Below, one piece after another: positions 27,656 through 36,680 of a stretch of 64,000 nucleotides of DNA. A program made the position numbers and the translations under genes. The stretch's first letter is position 1. Every line of letters begins with the position of its first letter. The notes under the pieces were generated by a model that did not search any database, was not told where the DNA came from, and worked only from the letters and a program-made list of their open reading frames with translations. Source of the DNA: an uncultured Bryobacterales bacterium (GTDB lineage: Bacteria > Acidobacteriota > Terriglobia > Bryobacterales > UBA6623); NCBI GenBank assembly GCA_951813605.1, contig OX638379.1, positions 2,642,062 to 2,706,061 on the forward strand, given 5' to 3'.

Positions 27656-27994
27656 GTGAGCGCCGGACGCGCCGTTTGGGTGAAGGTCCGCGCCAGCGAG
27701 GCGGAGCGTGCCGAGTGGCACGCCAAGGCGCGCGCCGCTGGCCTCACGCTGTCGGATCTGGTGCGCCGGTCGGTGGGCCGGACGCGCACCTGGACGGTGG
27801 CGCACGCCGAGGTCGAGCGCGAGCGCACCCGCCAGATCGCGCGGATCGGGAACAACCTCAACCAGATCGCTCGGTGGGCGAACACCCACCGGGGGTCCAT
27901 CGAAGCCGTCGAGGTGATCGGCCACCTCATCGCCATCAAGCGGACCCTCGCGGCGCTGGCTCCCGTCGAGAGTTCGGACGCGGATGCTGGTTAA
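27656..27994 (+). CDS. MobC-like mobilisation accessory protein
   Basis: 112 residues from GTG 27656. The pattern is that of MobC/MbeC relaxosome proteins: an N-terminal beta strand AVWVKVRASEAERAEW, a helix ARAAGLTLSDLVRRSVGR forming a ribbon-helix-helix-like unit, and the signature RIGNNLNQIARWANTH. These proteins bind oriT and help the relaxase open the DNA. The gene overlaps the relaxase start by 11 bp. Confidence 0.88.
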   Translation: MSAGRAVWVKVRASEAERAEWHAKARAAGLTLSDLVRRSVGRTRTWTVAHAEVERERTRQIARIGNNLNQIARWANTHRGSIEAVEVIGHLIAIKRTLAALAPVESSDADAG

Positions 27995-29576
27995 GTTCCT
28001 GGCCCGCGGGACCGGCTCGGCGCGGGACGCGGCCGACTACCTCCTCGGGGAGCGGGACGCGGCCGGGAAGCTGCGCGAAGGCGTCGAGGTCCTTCGGGGA
28101 GATCCGAACGAAGTGGCCGCCGTGGCCGACACGCTGGAGTTCGAGCACAGGTACACCTCCGGGGTGATTGCATGGGCGCCGGAGGACGAGCCGACCGACG
28201 AACAGATCGGCGCGGTCCTGGACGCCTTCGAGGACACGGCCTGGGCCGGGCTCGAACCCGACCGCTACGCCTGGGCGGTCGTGCTGCACCGCGAGCGCGG
28301 CGGCGGCGCTCACGTCCACATCCTCGCCGCGCGGTGCGACTTGGAAACCGGACGAAGCCTCAACATCGCCCCACCCGGCTGGGAGAAGACCTTCGGTCCC
28401 CTCCGGGACGCCTTCAACCATGAACACGGCTGGGCTCGGCCGGACGATCCCGCGCGGGCCAGGGTGCAGCAACCCGGCCACCGCGCCTATATCGAGGCGG
28501 CGCGGCTGCGGGCCGGACTACGGCTCGAATCCTCCCCCCGAGACCTGATCCGTGACTACCTGCTCCAGCGCGTCGAGCACGGCACGGCGCGGAACCGGGC
28601 CGATGTCGTCGCCGCGCTGCGGGAGGCGGGCCTCGAAGTGCCGCGCCAGGGCAAGGACTACCTCACCGCGCTGGATCCCGAGACCGGGGACCGGTGGCGG
28701 CTGAAAGGAGAACTGTATGGAGAGAACTTCGACCGCGAACGATTTGACCGAGCGGCTGCGGAAGCGGCTGGAGAGCGAGAGACGGGAGATCGAGGAGTTG
28801 ACCGCGAGCGAGCTGGAGCGGCTCGGCGAGAACTCGCGGCGCGTCGCGAGGAACGCGCTGCGTTCCATCGAGCGCGATACGGAGGAGGCGACCGGCAAGG
28901 TACGCGAGTTGCTGGCCAAGGCGTGGCAACGGCCCTTGATCGTCGGCCTGAGCCTTTGGCTCGGTTTCTTCGGCGGAAGCTGGGCGACGATGCGCTGGCT
29001 GTCGAGGAGCATCCAGAACCGGATCGAGACCCGCGCCGAACTGAATCGGGCCATCGAGGACGCCCGGCGGACGCTGGCCCAGCTGGAGGTGGACACCTGG
29101 GGGCTCGTGTTCCACGAGATCAAGGGCGAGCGGTTCGCGGTGGTGCCGGACGGGGTGCTGGCCGATCCGCCCTGGTGGGTGGACGGGGACCGTCCGGCGT
29201 TGAAGTTGTCGAGAGAGTGAGGGAGCTGTATGAGCGAGTTGGAGAGGCAGTTGACGGAGGCCTTGAAGAGGTTGTCCGCGCAGTACGAGACGGAACAGCG
29301 GCGGCACTCCGGGCAGGTCGAAGGCTTGAGGCAGCACGTCGAAGCCTTGCGAGGGCGCGTCGAGCGGCAAAGCGGGGAGAACGAAGCCTTGCGGCAGCAC
29401 GTCGAGCGGCAGAGCGGGGAGAACGAAGCCTTGCGGACGCGAATCGAGTGGCTGGACGAGCAAGTTACACGCTTGGCCGAGTGCTACGGCACGCTCGCCG
29501 CGACCTTGTGATGATGGTGACCGCGATGCGCCTGCGCGGGCCGGGCCGCGATTGCGATCATGGTCCGAGCCGTTGA
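27984..29576 (+). CDS. ColE1-type (MbeA-like) relaxase
   Basis: 530 residues, close to the length of ColE1 MbeA. Shared landmarks: the N-terminus VKFLARGTGSARDAADYLLG, HRYTSGVIAWAPE, the metal-binding HVHIL about residue 112-116, LNIAPPGWEK, FNHEHGW, and DVVAALREAGLEVPRQGKDY. Tyr19 in ADYLL is the likely nicking residue. Relaxases nick oriT and lead the strand in conjugation. ColE1 MbeA lacks a normal HUH third motif, whereas this protein has one. The C-terminal third is arginine- and alanine-rich because the same DNA encodes two further genes in another frame. Confidence 0.88.
   Translation: MLVKFLARGTGSARDAADYLLGERDAAGKLREGVEVLRGDPNEVAAVADTLEFEHRYTSGVIAWAPEDEPTDEQIGAVLDAFEDTAWAGLEPDRYAWAVVLHRERGGGAHVHILAARCDLETGRSLNIAPPGWEKTFGPLRDAFNHEHGWARPDDPARARVQQPGHRAYIEAARLRAGLRLESSPRDLIRDYLLQRVEHGTARNRADVVAALREAGLEVPRQGKDYLTALDPETGDRWRLKGELYGENFDRERFDRAAAEAAGERETGDRGVDRERAGAARRELAARREERAAFHRARYGGGDRQGTRVAGQGVATALDRRPEPLARFLRRKLGDDALAVEEHPEPDRDPRRTESGHRGRPADAGPAGGGHLGARVPRDQGRAVRGGAGRGAGRSALVGGRGPSGVEVVERVRELYERVGEAVDGGLEEVVRAVRDGTAAALRAGRRLEAARRSLARARRAAKRGERSLAAARRAAERGERSLADANRVAGRASYTLGRVLRHARRDLVMMVTAMRLRGPGRDCDHGPSR
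28717..29220 (+). CDS. MbeB-like mobilisation protein nested in the relaxase gene
   Basis: 167 residues in a +1 frame wholly inside the relaxase gene, preceded by a strong AAAGGAG about 8 bp upstream. The N-terminal half is a charged coiled coil (LTERLRKRLESERREIEELT). One transmembrane segment follows (PLIVGLSLWLGFFGGSWATM), then a second short coiled coil and a small beta end (WGLVFHEIKGERFAVVP). The nested position, membrane anchor and coiled coil match MbeB of ColE1, which supports mobilisation at the membrane. Confidence 0.82.
   Translation: MERTSTANDLTERLRKRLESERREIEELTASELERLGENSRRVARNALRSIERDTEEATGKVRELLAKAWQRPLIVGLSLWLGFFGGSWATMRWLSRSIQNRIETRAELNRAIEDARRTLAQLEVDTWGLVFHEIKGERFAVVPDGVLADPPWWVDGDRPALKLSRE
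29230..29511 (+). CDS. MbeD-like entry-exclusion or mobilisation coiled-coil protein
   Basis: 93 residues in the same frame as the MbeB-like gene and 9 bp after it, also inside the relaxase gene; GGGAG precedes the ATG. The protein is almost entirely coiled coil (MSELERQLTEALKRL at the start). A 42-bp unit is repeated in tandem (29341-29382 and 29383-29424), giving two copies of a 14-residue, two-heptad block around ALRxxVERQSGEN. ColE1 MbeD occupies the same nested place. Confidence 0.78.
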   Translation: MSELERQLTEALKRLSAQYETEQRRHSGQVEGLRQHVEALRGRVERQSGENEALRQHVERQSGENEALRTRIEWLDEQVTRLAECYGTLAATL

Positions 29577-29722
29577 TGAACGGGAAATCTGGCGTGGACG
29601 GCCTCCCGCAGCGAGCTTTGAGGCGCGCAGATCGTGCGGTCCATCATTGGAGGAATCGAATGATGGCACGCACGAAGCGGGACCGGCGCAGCTAGAGCGC
29701 CGGCGAGTGGGGCCGGAACCGG

Positions 29723-30826
29723 GTGAGGGTGTTTGCCGATCCCAAGACCGGTCTCTACCAGATAGAGTGGCGAGAGAACGGACGCAGGCTCACCCGATCC
29801 CTGAAGCACCGGGACTGGTCGAGGGCCAAGCGGCAGGCCGACGAGGCCGCCGCAGGCCTCGCGATGTACGAGCCCGATGGCAGGGCCGAGGCCGAGTCCG
29901 CGCCGCTCACCCTGGGACGGCTTTTTGAAATCTACGGTGAGGAGGTGGTCCCGACGAAGCAGAGGCGGACCCAGCGCCAGAACAGGGCTACGATGCGGAT
30001 GTTCCTCGACTTCCTCGGGCGCGACCGAAGACCCGAAACGCTTTCCCGGCACGACTGGGACCGGTTCATCCGGGAGCGGCGCGGGGGCAGGGTCGGACCG
30101 AGCGGCAAGCTCGTATCCGACAGCACCATCGCATTCGACCTGAAGATCCTGCTCGCGATCTTCAACTGGGCCGCCAAGTCGAGAGATGAGCACGGAAATC
30201 TGCTCATCGGCTTCAACCCGCTGAAGGGACTCGGAGGGCCGAAGGTGAAGAACCCCACCCGGGTCGTGCTTTCCGACGAGGAATACGAGGCGTTGCTGAA
30301 GGTGTCCAGACAGGTGGGTTGGCGCTTCCATGTCGCACTCGTCCTCGCCCACGAGACCGGGCACCGAATCGGTGCCATCCGGAAGCTGAGGTGGGCGGAC
30401 ATCGACTTCGAGGACAGGACCATCCTTTGGCGGGCCGAGCACGAGAAGACCGGATACGAGCACCGGACGCCGGTGACCGACGAGGCGATCGCTGCCTTGG
30501 ATGAGGCGCGGAGGTACGCTCGCGGGGCCGAAGACGCGCTGGTACTGCCCGCGCCGCGGGATCCGTCGACATGCGTGAGCCCCGCGCGGGTGAGCACGTG
30601 GTGGCAGACCGCCGAGCGGCGGGCGGGGTTGGAGCCCAAGCGCGGGAGAGGCTGGCACTCGCTCAGGCGGAAGTTCGCTTCCGACCTCATCGGTCTGCCG
30701 CTCAAGGTGCTTTGCGATCTCGGCGGCTGGAGGGAAGCCCGGACCGTCCTGCGGTGTTACCAGCACACCGATGAGGTACAACTCCGGACGGCTCTGGACA
30801 GTCGTCCCCGGAAGGTTGGCGTCTAA
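29723..30826 (+). CDS. tyrosine integrase of the mobilisable element
   Basis: 367 residues from GTG 29723. N-terminal arm-type segment (FADPKTGLYQIEWRENGRR), SAM-like core-binding domain about 75-170, and a catalytic domain with Arg in HETGHRIGAIRKL, HxLR in WHSLRRKF, a GGW box and Tyr in LRCYQHTD. The same frame begins earlier at ATG 29660 (MMARTKRDRRS), but TAG 29693-29695 interrupts it before SAGEWGRNRVRVF. The normal start is therefore probably 29660, and the protein now starts about 21 codons late, possibly still active. Confidence 0.85.
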   Translation: MRVFADPKTGLYQIEWRENGRRLTRSLKHRDWSRAKRQADEAAAGLAMYEPDGRAEAESAPLTLGRLFEIYGEEVVPTKQRRTQRQNRATMRMFLDFLGRDRRPETLSRHDWDRFIRERRGGRVGPSGKLVSDSTIAFDLKILLAIFNWAAKSRDEHGNLLIGFNPLKGLGGPKVKNPTRVVLSDEEYEALLKVSRQVGWRFHVALVLAHETGHRIGAIRKLRWADIDFEDRTILWRAEHEKTGYEHRTPVTDEAIAALDEARRYARGAEDALVLPAPRDPSTCVSPARVSTWWQTAERRAGLEPKRGRGWHSLRRKFASDLIGLPLKVLCDLGGWREARTVLRCYQHTDEVQLRTALDSRPRKVGV

Positions 30827-31109
30827 TCCGATCAGCGGGAATCGAACAGCGGGAATCGGATCCCCGAATCCCGTAAGTGATGCGCTCGCAACAAGATCAC
30901 AAATCGGGAGTTACTTACGGTCCATAGTTTCCCCGAAACGCTCGTGGAAAGCCCGGAAACGGCCTCCGAGCCCGTCGCGGAAGCGGCGGCGGGTTGGGTT
31001 GGGCCTCGGTGCTTGCTCTCCGGCCCGCCAGATGGGCGGCCCGGTCGTCCATGAGCCAGCCCGTCGAGTTGCCGTGGACGGCGGCCAATCGCTGCGTGAC
31101 GTAGTTGCT

Positions 31110-31793
31110 CTAGGCTTGGAGAACCCGGGCCCGGCGCTCAAACAAGTCGGACCGCTGATACGCCTGAACGACTTGGCTTCTCGGTACGTGGGCGAGGCAG
31201 GCTTCCGCGACCTCCGCCGGAACCCGTGCAGCGTCGAGGCGACCCGCGCACGCCGAAGCACGGTCCTCGCCGCGTTCGCAGCCAACGGCCCTCCCGATCT
31301 CGACGGAAACACATACGCGGACTTGCCCGACAGCGCGCGCCCGTTCAAGCACCTCGAGCGCGCTCGTGATCCGATCCACGCGCTTGTCCAACAGAGGCGC
31401 GGCGTGAAGGCGGAACGTCGAGGCCCATTGCTCGGCAAGCGGGCTCCCGGCCTTCCACCCGTCGCGGTGAAGCTTGATCGTCCGATCGGCGGCTTCGGCG
31501 AAGGTCGGGACGCCACGCCCGCGCGGGTCCCGGCCGAGGCGGACCATGCGGCTGTTGTCCAGTGCGTTCCGGCGAGCCTCGGCGAGCGTCACCTCGGGGT
31601 ACGGCCCAAGTCCGATCGAGGTGAGCCGGCCCTCGATCCTGACGCGCTGCCGCCACGTCTTCGTGATCCGGCCCGTCGCCGTCCGGTGGACTCGGAGGCT
31701 CAAGCCCCGCCCGCCGCGCCCGTCCCCGTACACGCCGGGTCGGCCAATCGTGCGAACGAAGGCGGCGGCGAGCGTTCTCGGTCGTTTGGCCAT
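31110..31793 (-). pseudogene. P4-type prophage integrase with catalytic core deleted
   Basis: From ATG 31793 the N-terminus is a DUF4102-type arm-binding domain (GRGGRGLSLRVHRTATGR, TSIGLGPYPEVTLAEARRNAL) followed by the core-binding domain (WASTFRLHAAPLLDKRVDRI). The match then jumps: a piece in another frame gives YVFPSRSGGPL and LHGFR, and the original frame ends with VAEACLAHVPRSQVVQAYQRSDLFERR, the family C-terminus with the catalytic tyrosine. The first catalytic arginine region is missing, so the gene is dead. It faces the other integrase. Confidence 0.78.
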
Positions 31794-32082
31794 GCGTTCC
31801 TTCCTCAAGGTGTGTATCACTTATTGCAGCACTACACATGAAGAAATACACCGGATAGTCTTGGAACGCAAGGGACGGACGTACTCTGAATGCTAAGCGG
31901 AAAGCGTTGTCCTACAGCATGTTACGGGACGACTTGTGTACTACTCTGGACTTCTTCGGATCATGGTATCAGCGTTCAATCGGAACTCGACGCAACTGAG
32001 TGGCAGCCCGGCCGGAAACTCGTGCGACCGGCGGGGCCTCGGACGAACCCCTCAATGAGATCGGGCCCCGGGGTCCCTGTGG

Positions 32083-33627
32083 CTACAGGGCAGGTTCCGT
32101 AACGCCATACATCTTCCGCAAGCGCTTGAGTTCCTCCATCAATTTCGAGGTTACCTCCGACATGGCATTCTGGCCGTAGACGCTCTGCGTCTCTTCGGGA
32201 TTCCGATCCATGTCGTACAGCTCCCATTCGTCGCTCTCGTAGAAACGGATCAGCTTGTAACGACCGGTGCGAACGCCCTCGTGCGCGGGCACGCCGTGCG
32301 CGGTTTGACTTTCGTAGTAGTGGTAGTAGAAGGACTTGCGCCAGTTCCCGGGCGTGTCTCCCTTCAGGATCGGCACTAGGCTGCGCCCTTGCATGTCGGG
32401 CGGCTCTTCCACGCCGGCGATCTCCAGGAACGTTTCCGCGTAGTCGAGATTGGAAACAAGATCCCGGCTGGTCGCTCCCGGCTCGACAACGCCGGGCCAT
32501 CGAACGACCAGCGGCGTGCGCAAGGACTCCTTGTACATCCACCGCTTGTCGAACCAGCCGTGCTCACCCAGGTAGAATCCCTGGTCCGAACTGTAGACCA
32601 CGACCGTGTTGTCTGCCAGTCCCGTCTCGTCGAGATAACGCAGGAGCCGACCGATGTTGTCGTCCACCGAGGCGATACAGCGCAGATAGTCCTTGATGTA
32701 GCGCTGGTATTTCCAGCGGATCAGTTCCTTGCCTTCCAGGCTCGACTCCAGAAACGCCTCGTTCTTGGGCCCGTAAACGGCATCCCACACCGCCTTTTGC
32801 TTCGCATTGAGCCTCCCGTAGCTGTTCATCCACTGGCGAAGAACGCGGTCGTCCTGCGGCGTGTCCGGTGGCGGGTTGATCTTCAGGTCATGGGCCGCCA
32901 CCATGTGCCGGCCGATTTCCATGCGGTTCTTGGCGGCAGGGGATGCTCGGCCGGAGTAGTCGTCAAAAAGCGTCGGCGGCTCCCAGATATGCTGCCCGTC
33001 GTAAAGAGTGAGATGCTCGGGCCCCGGCATCCAGTTGCGATGCGGCGCCTTGTGCTGGCTCATCAGCATGAACGGCTTGTCCGGGTCCCGGCGGTCCTTG
33101 AGCCATTCGAGAGACAGGTCGGTGATGATGTCGGTCGTGTAGCCCTCGTGGCGGCGCCGCGTGTCGTCAGGCCCCAGCCGCATGTCGGGGTTGTAGTAGG
33201 CGCCCTGCCCAGGGAGCACTTCCCAGGCGTCGAAGCCGGTTGGCGCCGTCTTCAGATGCCACTTGCCGAAGATGGCGGTCTGGTACCCGGCTGCCTGCAG
33301 AAGTTTCGGAAACGTCTGCTGCGAGCCGTCGAATCGAAGCCGGTTGTCCAAGACTCCGTTGAGGTGGCTGTACTTGCCCGTCAAGATGACCGCGCGGCTG
33401 GGCGCGCAGATGGAATTCGTGACAAGCGCCCGATCGAACCGAATGCCTTCCCGGGCGATGCGGTCGATGTTCGGCGTGTGGTTGATCATCGAGCCGTAGG
33501 CGCTGATCGCCTGGTAGGCGTGGTCGTCCGTGAAAACGAAAAGGATGTTGGGCTTGTCCGCGGCGGCGGGCAGCGCCGCACCGACTAGCAGTGCAGCAGA
33601 GACAATGATGCGCATCACGCAATGCAT
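32083..33627 (-). CDS. exported sulfatase
   Basis: About 514 residues from ATG 33627 (ATG 33615 is nearly as good). The signal peptide ends near PAAADK. Family markers: [10 protein letters not shown] metal site, CAPSR with Cys74 for formylglycine conversion, GKWHLK, and [14 protein letters not shown] forming the second metal region; the C-terminal [17 protein letters not shown] segment reads [13 protein letters not shown]. The frame is open to 33807, but the extra residues do not look like a leader. It may act on sulfated polysaccharides. It stands alone, divergent from the ATPase gene. Confidence 0.92.
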   Translation of the reverse strand: MHCVMRIIVSAALLVGAALPAAADKPNILFVFTDDHAYQAISAYGSMINHTPNIDRIAREGIRFDRALVTNSICAPSRAVILTGKYSHLNGVLDNRLRFDGSQQTFPKLLQAAGYQTAIFGKWHLKTAPTGFDAWEVLPGQGAYYNPDMRLGPDDTRRRHEGYTTDIITDLSLEWLKDRRDPDKPFMLMSQHKAPHRNWMPGPEHLTLYDGQHIWEPPTLFDDYSGRASPAAKNRMEIGRHMVAAHDLKINPPPDTPQDDRVLRQWMNSYGRLNAKQKAVWDAVYGPKNEAFLESSLEGKELIRWKYQRYIKDYLRCIASVDDNIGRLLRYLDETGLADNTVVVYSSDQGFYLGEHGWFDKRWMYKESLRTPLVVRWPGVVEPGATSRDLVSNLDYAETFLEIAGVEEPPDMQGRSLVPILKGDTPGNWRKSFYYHYYESQTAHGVPAHEGVRTGRYKLIRFYESDEWELYDMDRNPEETQSVYGQNAMSEVTSKLMEELKRLRKMYGVTEPAL

Positions 33628-33908
33628 TCTATCGAAGCGAGCGGCACGCGACTTGCAGAGGGGAACGGCACTCCGAGGCGAACCGACGATTGGCGTTCCC
33701 TGTGACACGGTGCCATTCACAGCCGACCCGACTGAACGACAGTTTCTTGAAGCGCAGAATCGCGGGTCGCAAACTTTCGCCGTGATCATTTTCCGCGCTC
33801 GCGCCAACGGAATTCCACGCGATCATGCCCCTTTGGTGATCCATCGTGCGGTCGAACGTTTGAAGCCGGAGGAATCTCGGCCCGCCTAACTCCATACAAT
33901 GGGCAGTA

Positions 33909-34598
33909 ATGGGCGCCACGCTCATCGACGTGCGGAACCTGACGTTCCGCTACCCGGACGGCACGGAGGCTCTGCGAGACATTAGCTTTGTGCTGCGCAG
34001 GTCAGAGACCGTTGCCATCTTCGGGGCCAACGGATCGGGGAAGACTACCTTCCTCAACCACTTGGTCGGCCTGCTGCACGGCGAGGGGTCAGTGACAGTC
34101 TGCGGCATGAATCTGGAGGACGCCAACCTGCCGGCAGTTCGCCAGCGTGTGGGCATGCTGTTCCAAGACTCGGACGACCAGATTTTCATGCCGACGATCG
34201 AGGAGGACGTGGCGTTCGGCCCGCTGAACATGGGCCTCGATCCAGCTATCGTGCAACAGCGCGTGGATCGCTGCTTGGAACAAGTCGGCTTGAACGGTCA
34301 GCGTCGGAGGCCGCCTCACCATTTGGGCGCGGGCGAACGCCGTCGAGCAGCACTGGCGGGGGTTCTCGCGATGGAGCCGGAAATTCTCCTGCTAGACGAG
34401 CCGGCCACCTTTCTTGACCCGCCTGCCAGAAAAGAGCTGGTTCGCACTTTGCGGTCCCTGCCCCAGGCCAAGATCCTAGTGACTCACGAAGTCGGCCTCG
34501 CCGAGTCCCTCGCGGACCGCGCTGTGTTCTTCATGGAAGGGCGCATAGTAGCGGAAGGCGGCGTCAACGAGATTGCCAAGCTTTTTGATTGGCGCTGA
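33909..34598 (+). CDS. CbiO-like ABC transporter ATP-binding protein
   Basis: 229 residues. Walker A GANGSGKT about 41-48, Q-loop MLFQDSDDQIF, Walker B ILLLDEP, a D-loop with FLDPPAR, and switch His in LVTHE. The DSDDQIFMPTIEEDVAFGPLN segment is typical of the cobalt/nickel and energy-coupling ATPases (CbiO, EcfA). The signature motif is LGAGERRR instead of LSGGQ/LSGGE, which is unusual. No permease or substrate-binding gene adjoins it. The CobN-like gene 2 kb away makes a metal or tetrapyrrole link possible. Confidence 0.85.
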   Translation: MGATLIDVRNLTFRYPDGTEALRDISFVLRRSETVAIFGANGSGKTTFLNHLVGLLHGEGSVTVCGMNLEDANLPAVRQRVGMLFQDSDDQIFMPTIEEDVAFGPLNMGLDPAIVQQRVDRCLEQVGLNGQRRRPPHHLGAGERRRAALAGVLAMEPEILLLDEPATFLDPPARKELVRTLRSLPQAKILVTHEVGLAESLADRAVFFMEGRIVAEGGVNEIAKLFDWR

Positions 34599-34604
34599 GA
34601 CCTG

Positions 34605-36014
34605 CTAATTCCTCGGCATGCGCGGCGAGGGGTGCTGCGCTCCCATGCGCTCCCACCAAGCCTCCAGTCGATTCAACAGAGCCGTTGCCATCTCGGGCCG
34701 CTCGGAGGCCAGATTCCGCTGCTCGCCGATGTCATTCGCCAGGTTGTACAGTTCGACACTCGCGTCCTCGTAGTAGCGCAGAAGTTTCCAATCCCCCGCC
34801 CGAACGGAACTTACCGGAGACGTCGTGGCGTAGTAATGCGGGTAGTGGAAGAAGAGAGCGGCGCGATCCGTTTCAACCTCCGGGTCCCTGAGTATCGGTG
34901 TCAAATTGATGCCGTCTACAGTGCGGTTGTAATCCTTGTCGCCGGCCAGCCCCGCGATCGACAGGATGGTGCGGTAGTAGTCAACGCTGCTGATCGGAGT
35001 GTCAGCGACTGAGCCGGGCACCGTGACTCCAGGCCATCGGATCATGGCAGGGACGCGGACACCGCCTTCGTACAACGACCCCTTGCCTGATCGCAGAGGC
35101 GAATTGTCCGTCACCTGCATGCCCTCGTATTTGTTAACGAATCCTCCGTTGTCCGACGTCAGGATCACGACCGTGTCGTCGGCGCGTCCCAGTTCGTCGA
35201 GGGTGTCAAGCAACCGCCCGACGTTCTCATCCAGGGAATGCACCATGGCGGCAAGATGAGGATTGCGATGCCTCGTCCCATCGCGAATCTTGGCCTGATA
35301 GCGCGCGGCAATCCCGGGCTTGCCCTCGATCGGCGTATGGACCGTGTGGTACGCAAGGTGCAAGAACCAAGGCTTGGCACTTTCCTTCCGTAGGATTTGG
35401 ATCGCCTCCGTTGTCAGACGATCCGTGAGGTACTCGCCTTCCCGCCCTCCTTCCAGATGCGGGACGTAGCGGAGCCCGGCGAAGGGGCGCGAACCGCTGT
35501 AGGGATAGAAGAATGTCTGCGGGGCGCCCCACAGCGTCCCGCCGATGTTGTAGTCGAATCCCTGCGTCTGTGGATAGTACTCGGCTGTCCCCAGGTGCCA
35601 CTTGCCAACATGGGCGGTCACGTATCCCGCCTGGCTCAGGACCTCGGCAACGGTGAGTTCTTCGTGAGGAAGGCTGTCGGCGGTGACCGGAGGAATCACC
35701 TGGCGATTGAGCGGCGGATTCTTCGCGGCTTCCCGCCAAACTGTCATGCGCAGCTTCGCGGGATACTTTCCCGTCATGATTGACGCCCTGGTCGGGCTGC
35801 ACACGGGCGAAGCCGCGTAGGCGTTGGTGAAGCGCATCGCGGTCTCCGAGAAAGCGTCGATGCGAGGTGTCTCATGAAAGTCCGACCCGTACACGCCCAG
35901 GTCCGACCAACCCATGTCGTCGACTAGCAGGAACAGGAAGTTCGGCCCGTCTTGCGCACAGACCAACGGTGCAGACAACCCGAGCAGAACGGCGCCCCTT
36001 AGCAATCCCCGCAT
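34605..36014 (-). CDS. exported sulfatase
   Basis: 469 residues from ATG 36014, which begins a signal peptide ending VCAQDG; the frame is open to 36200, but only this start gives a leader. Markers: LLVDDMGWSDLG metal site, CSPTR with Cys72, GKWHLGT, LTSDNGG and a typical C-terminal WKLLRYYEDASVELYNLAND. It overlaps nothing but ends 7 bp from the ATPase stop on the other strand. The family is arylsulfatase A-like; substrate unknown. Confidence 0.93.
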   Translation of the reverse strand: MRGLLRGAVLLGLSAPLVCAQDGPNFLFLLVDDMGWSDLGVYGSDFHETPRIDAFSETAMRFTNAYAASPVCSPTRASIMTGKYPAKLRMTVWREAAKNPPLNRQVIPPVTADSLPHEELTVAEVLSQAGYVTAHVGKWHLGTAEYYPQTQGFDYNIGGTLWGAPQTFFYPYSGSRPFAGLRYVPHLEGGREGEYLTDRLTTEAIQILRKESAKPWFLHLAYHTVHTPIEGKPGIAARYQAKIRDGTRHRNPHLAAMVHSLDENVGRLLDTLDELGRADDTVVILTSDNGGFVNKYEGMQVTDNSPLRSGKGSLYEGGVRVPAMIRWPGVTVPGSVADTPISSVDYYRTILSIAGLAGDKDYNRTVDGINLTPILRDPEVETDRAALFFHYPHYYATTSPVSSVRAGDWKLLRYYEDASVELYNLANDIGEQRNLASERPEMATALLNRLEAWWERMGAQHPSPRMPRN

Positions 36015-36680
36015 ATCGAAATTGTATCCGCCGGAGTTGCCGGGCTGACGGGAGGACTCGGGAGCTTGCTGCTGATCTTGCCATTCTGACCTAGCGAGTT
36101 GCGGTCGCAGGCATGCCGTGCGGCTTCTGGCCCGCAGGATGCGAGACCGATATGCGCCAATGAAGGCGCGTCGGCACCTCGGGTGCCTCCGGGTGGGCAT
36201 TCCGACACGAATGGCGAAGCGGATGACGGCGACTGGCCGGCTGAGGCAGGCGTTCGGTCGGCGGGACTAGCTGGCGAACGGCATGAGGATGCTACGGCCC
36301 GGCAGAGCGGACATGCGCGAGCTGAGCAGCCCGACGGCGAGAGCGGGAAGCGGCCCCGGCAGGGCTGCGTGCCCGCGTGCCGCGACAACGGGTTCGAATG
36401 AAGTCTGAATCAAGGCAGCCGCGGAATCCTCGGCAGAGTGGGCGGAAGTGGGTGCAGCGAACCGCGACCGGATTAGCGAGCCCGACCCAGATTGACGATC
36501 GATGTAGAAACCAGAACAGCGACGTCGGCCGGGCCGCCCACAGGCAATGTCCTGCGGATCTGAGGATCGCGGATGCCTCGGACGCGTCAAGATGCGTTCG
36601 GCCCCGGCCAAACACGACCGACCAGACTCAATGACACGGAAAGGCGCAATCGCGAACCGATACAATCGAATTACGGCGGC
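36015..36680. other. long leader upstream of the CobN-like gene
   Basis: About 665 bases with no convincing gene. Short GC hairpins are present, for example GGCACC-TCG-GGTGCC about 36172-36186. A cobalamin riboswitch was looked for because of the downstream gene, but the B12 box was not found. Confidence 0.4.

Noticed and set aside
30833..30858. Two copies of a 12-bp direct repeat (CAGCGGGAATCG) just after the integrase as att sites
   Set aside because: The copies are only 14 bp apart, which fits a local tandem repeat rather than element ends. No distant third copy was noticed.
36280..36420. Possible cobalamin riboswitch upstream of the CobN-like gene
   Set aside because: Some GGGAA and GCTG...CCCGC words are present, but no B12 box was found and the spacing does not fit.
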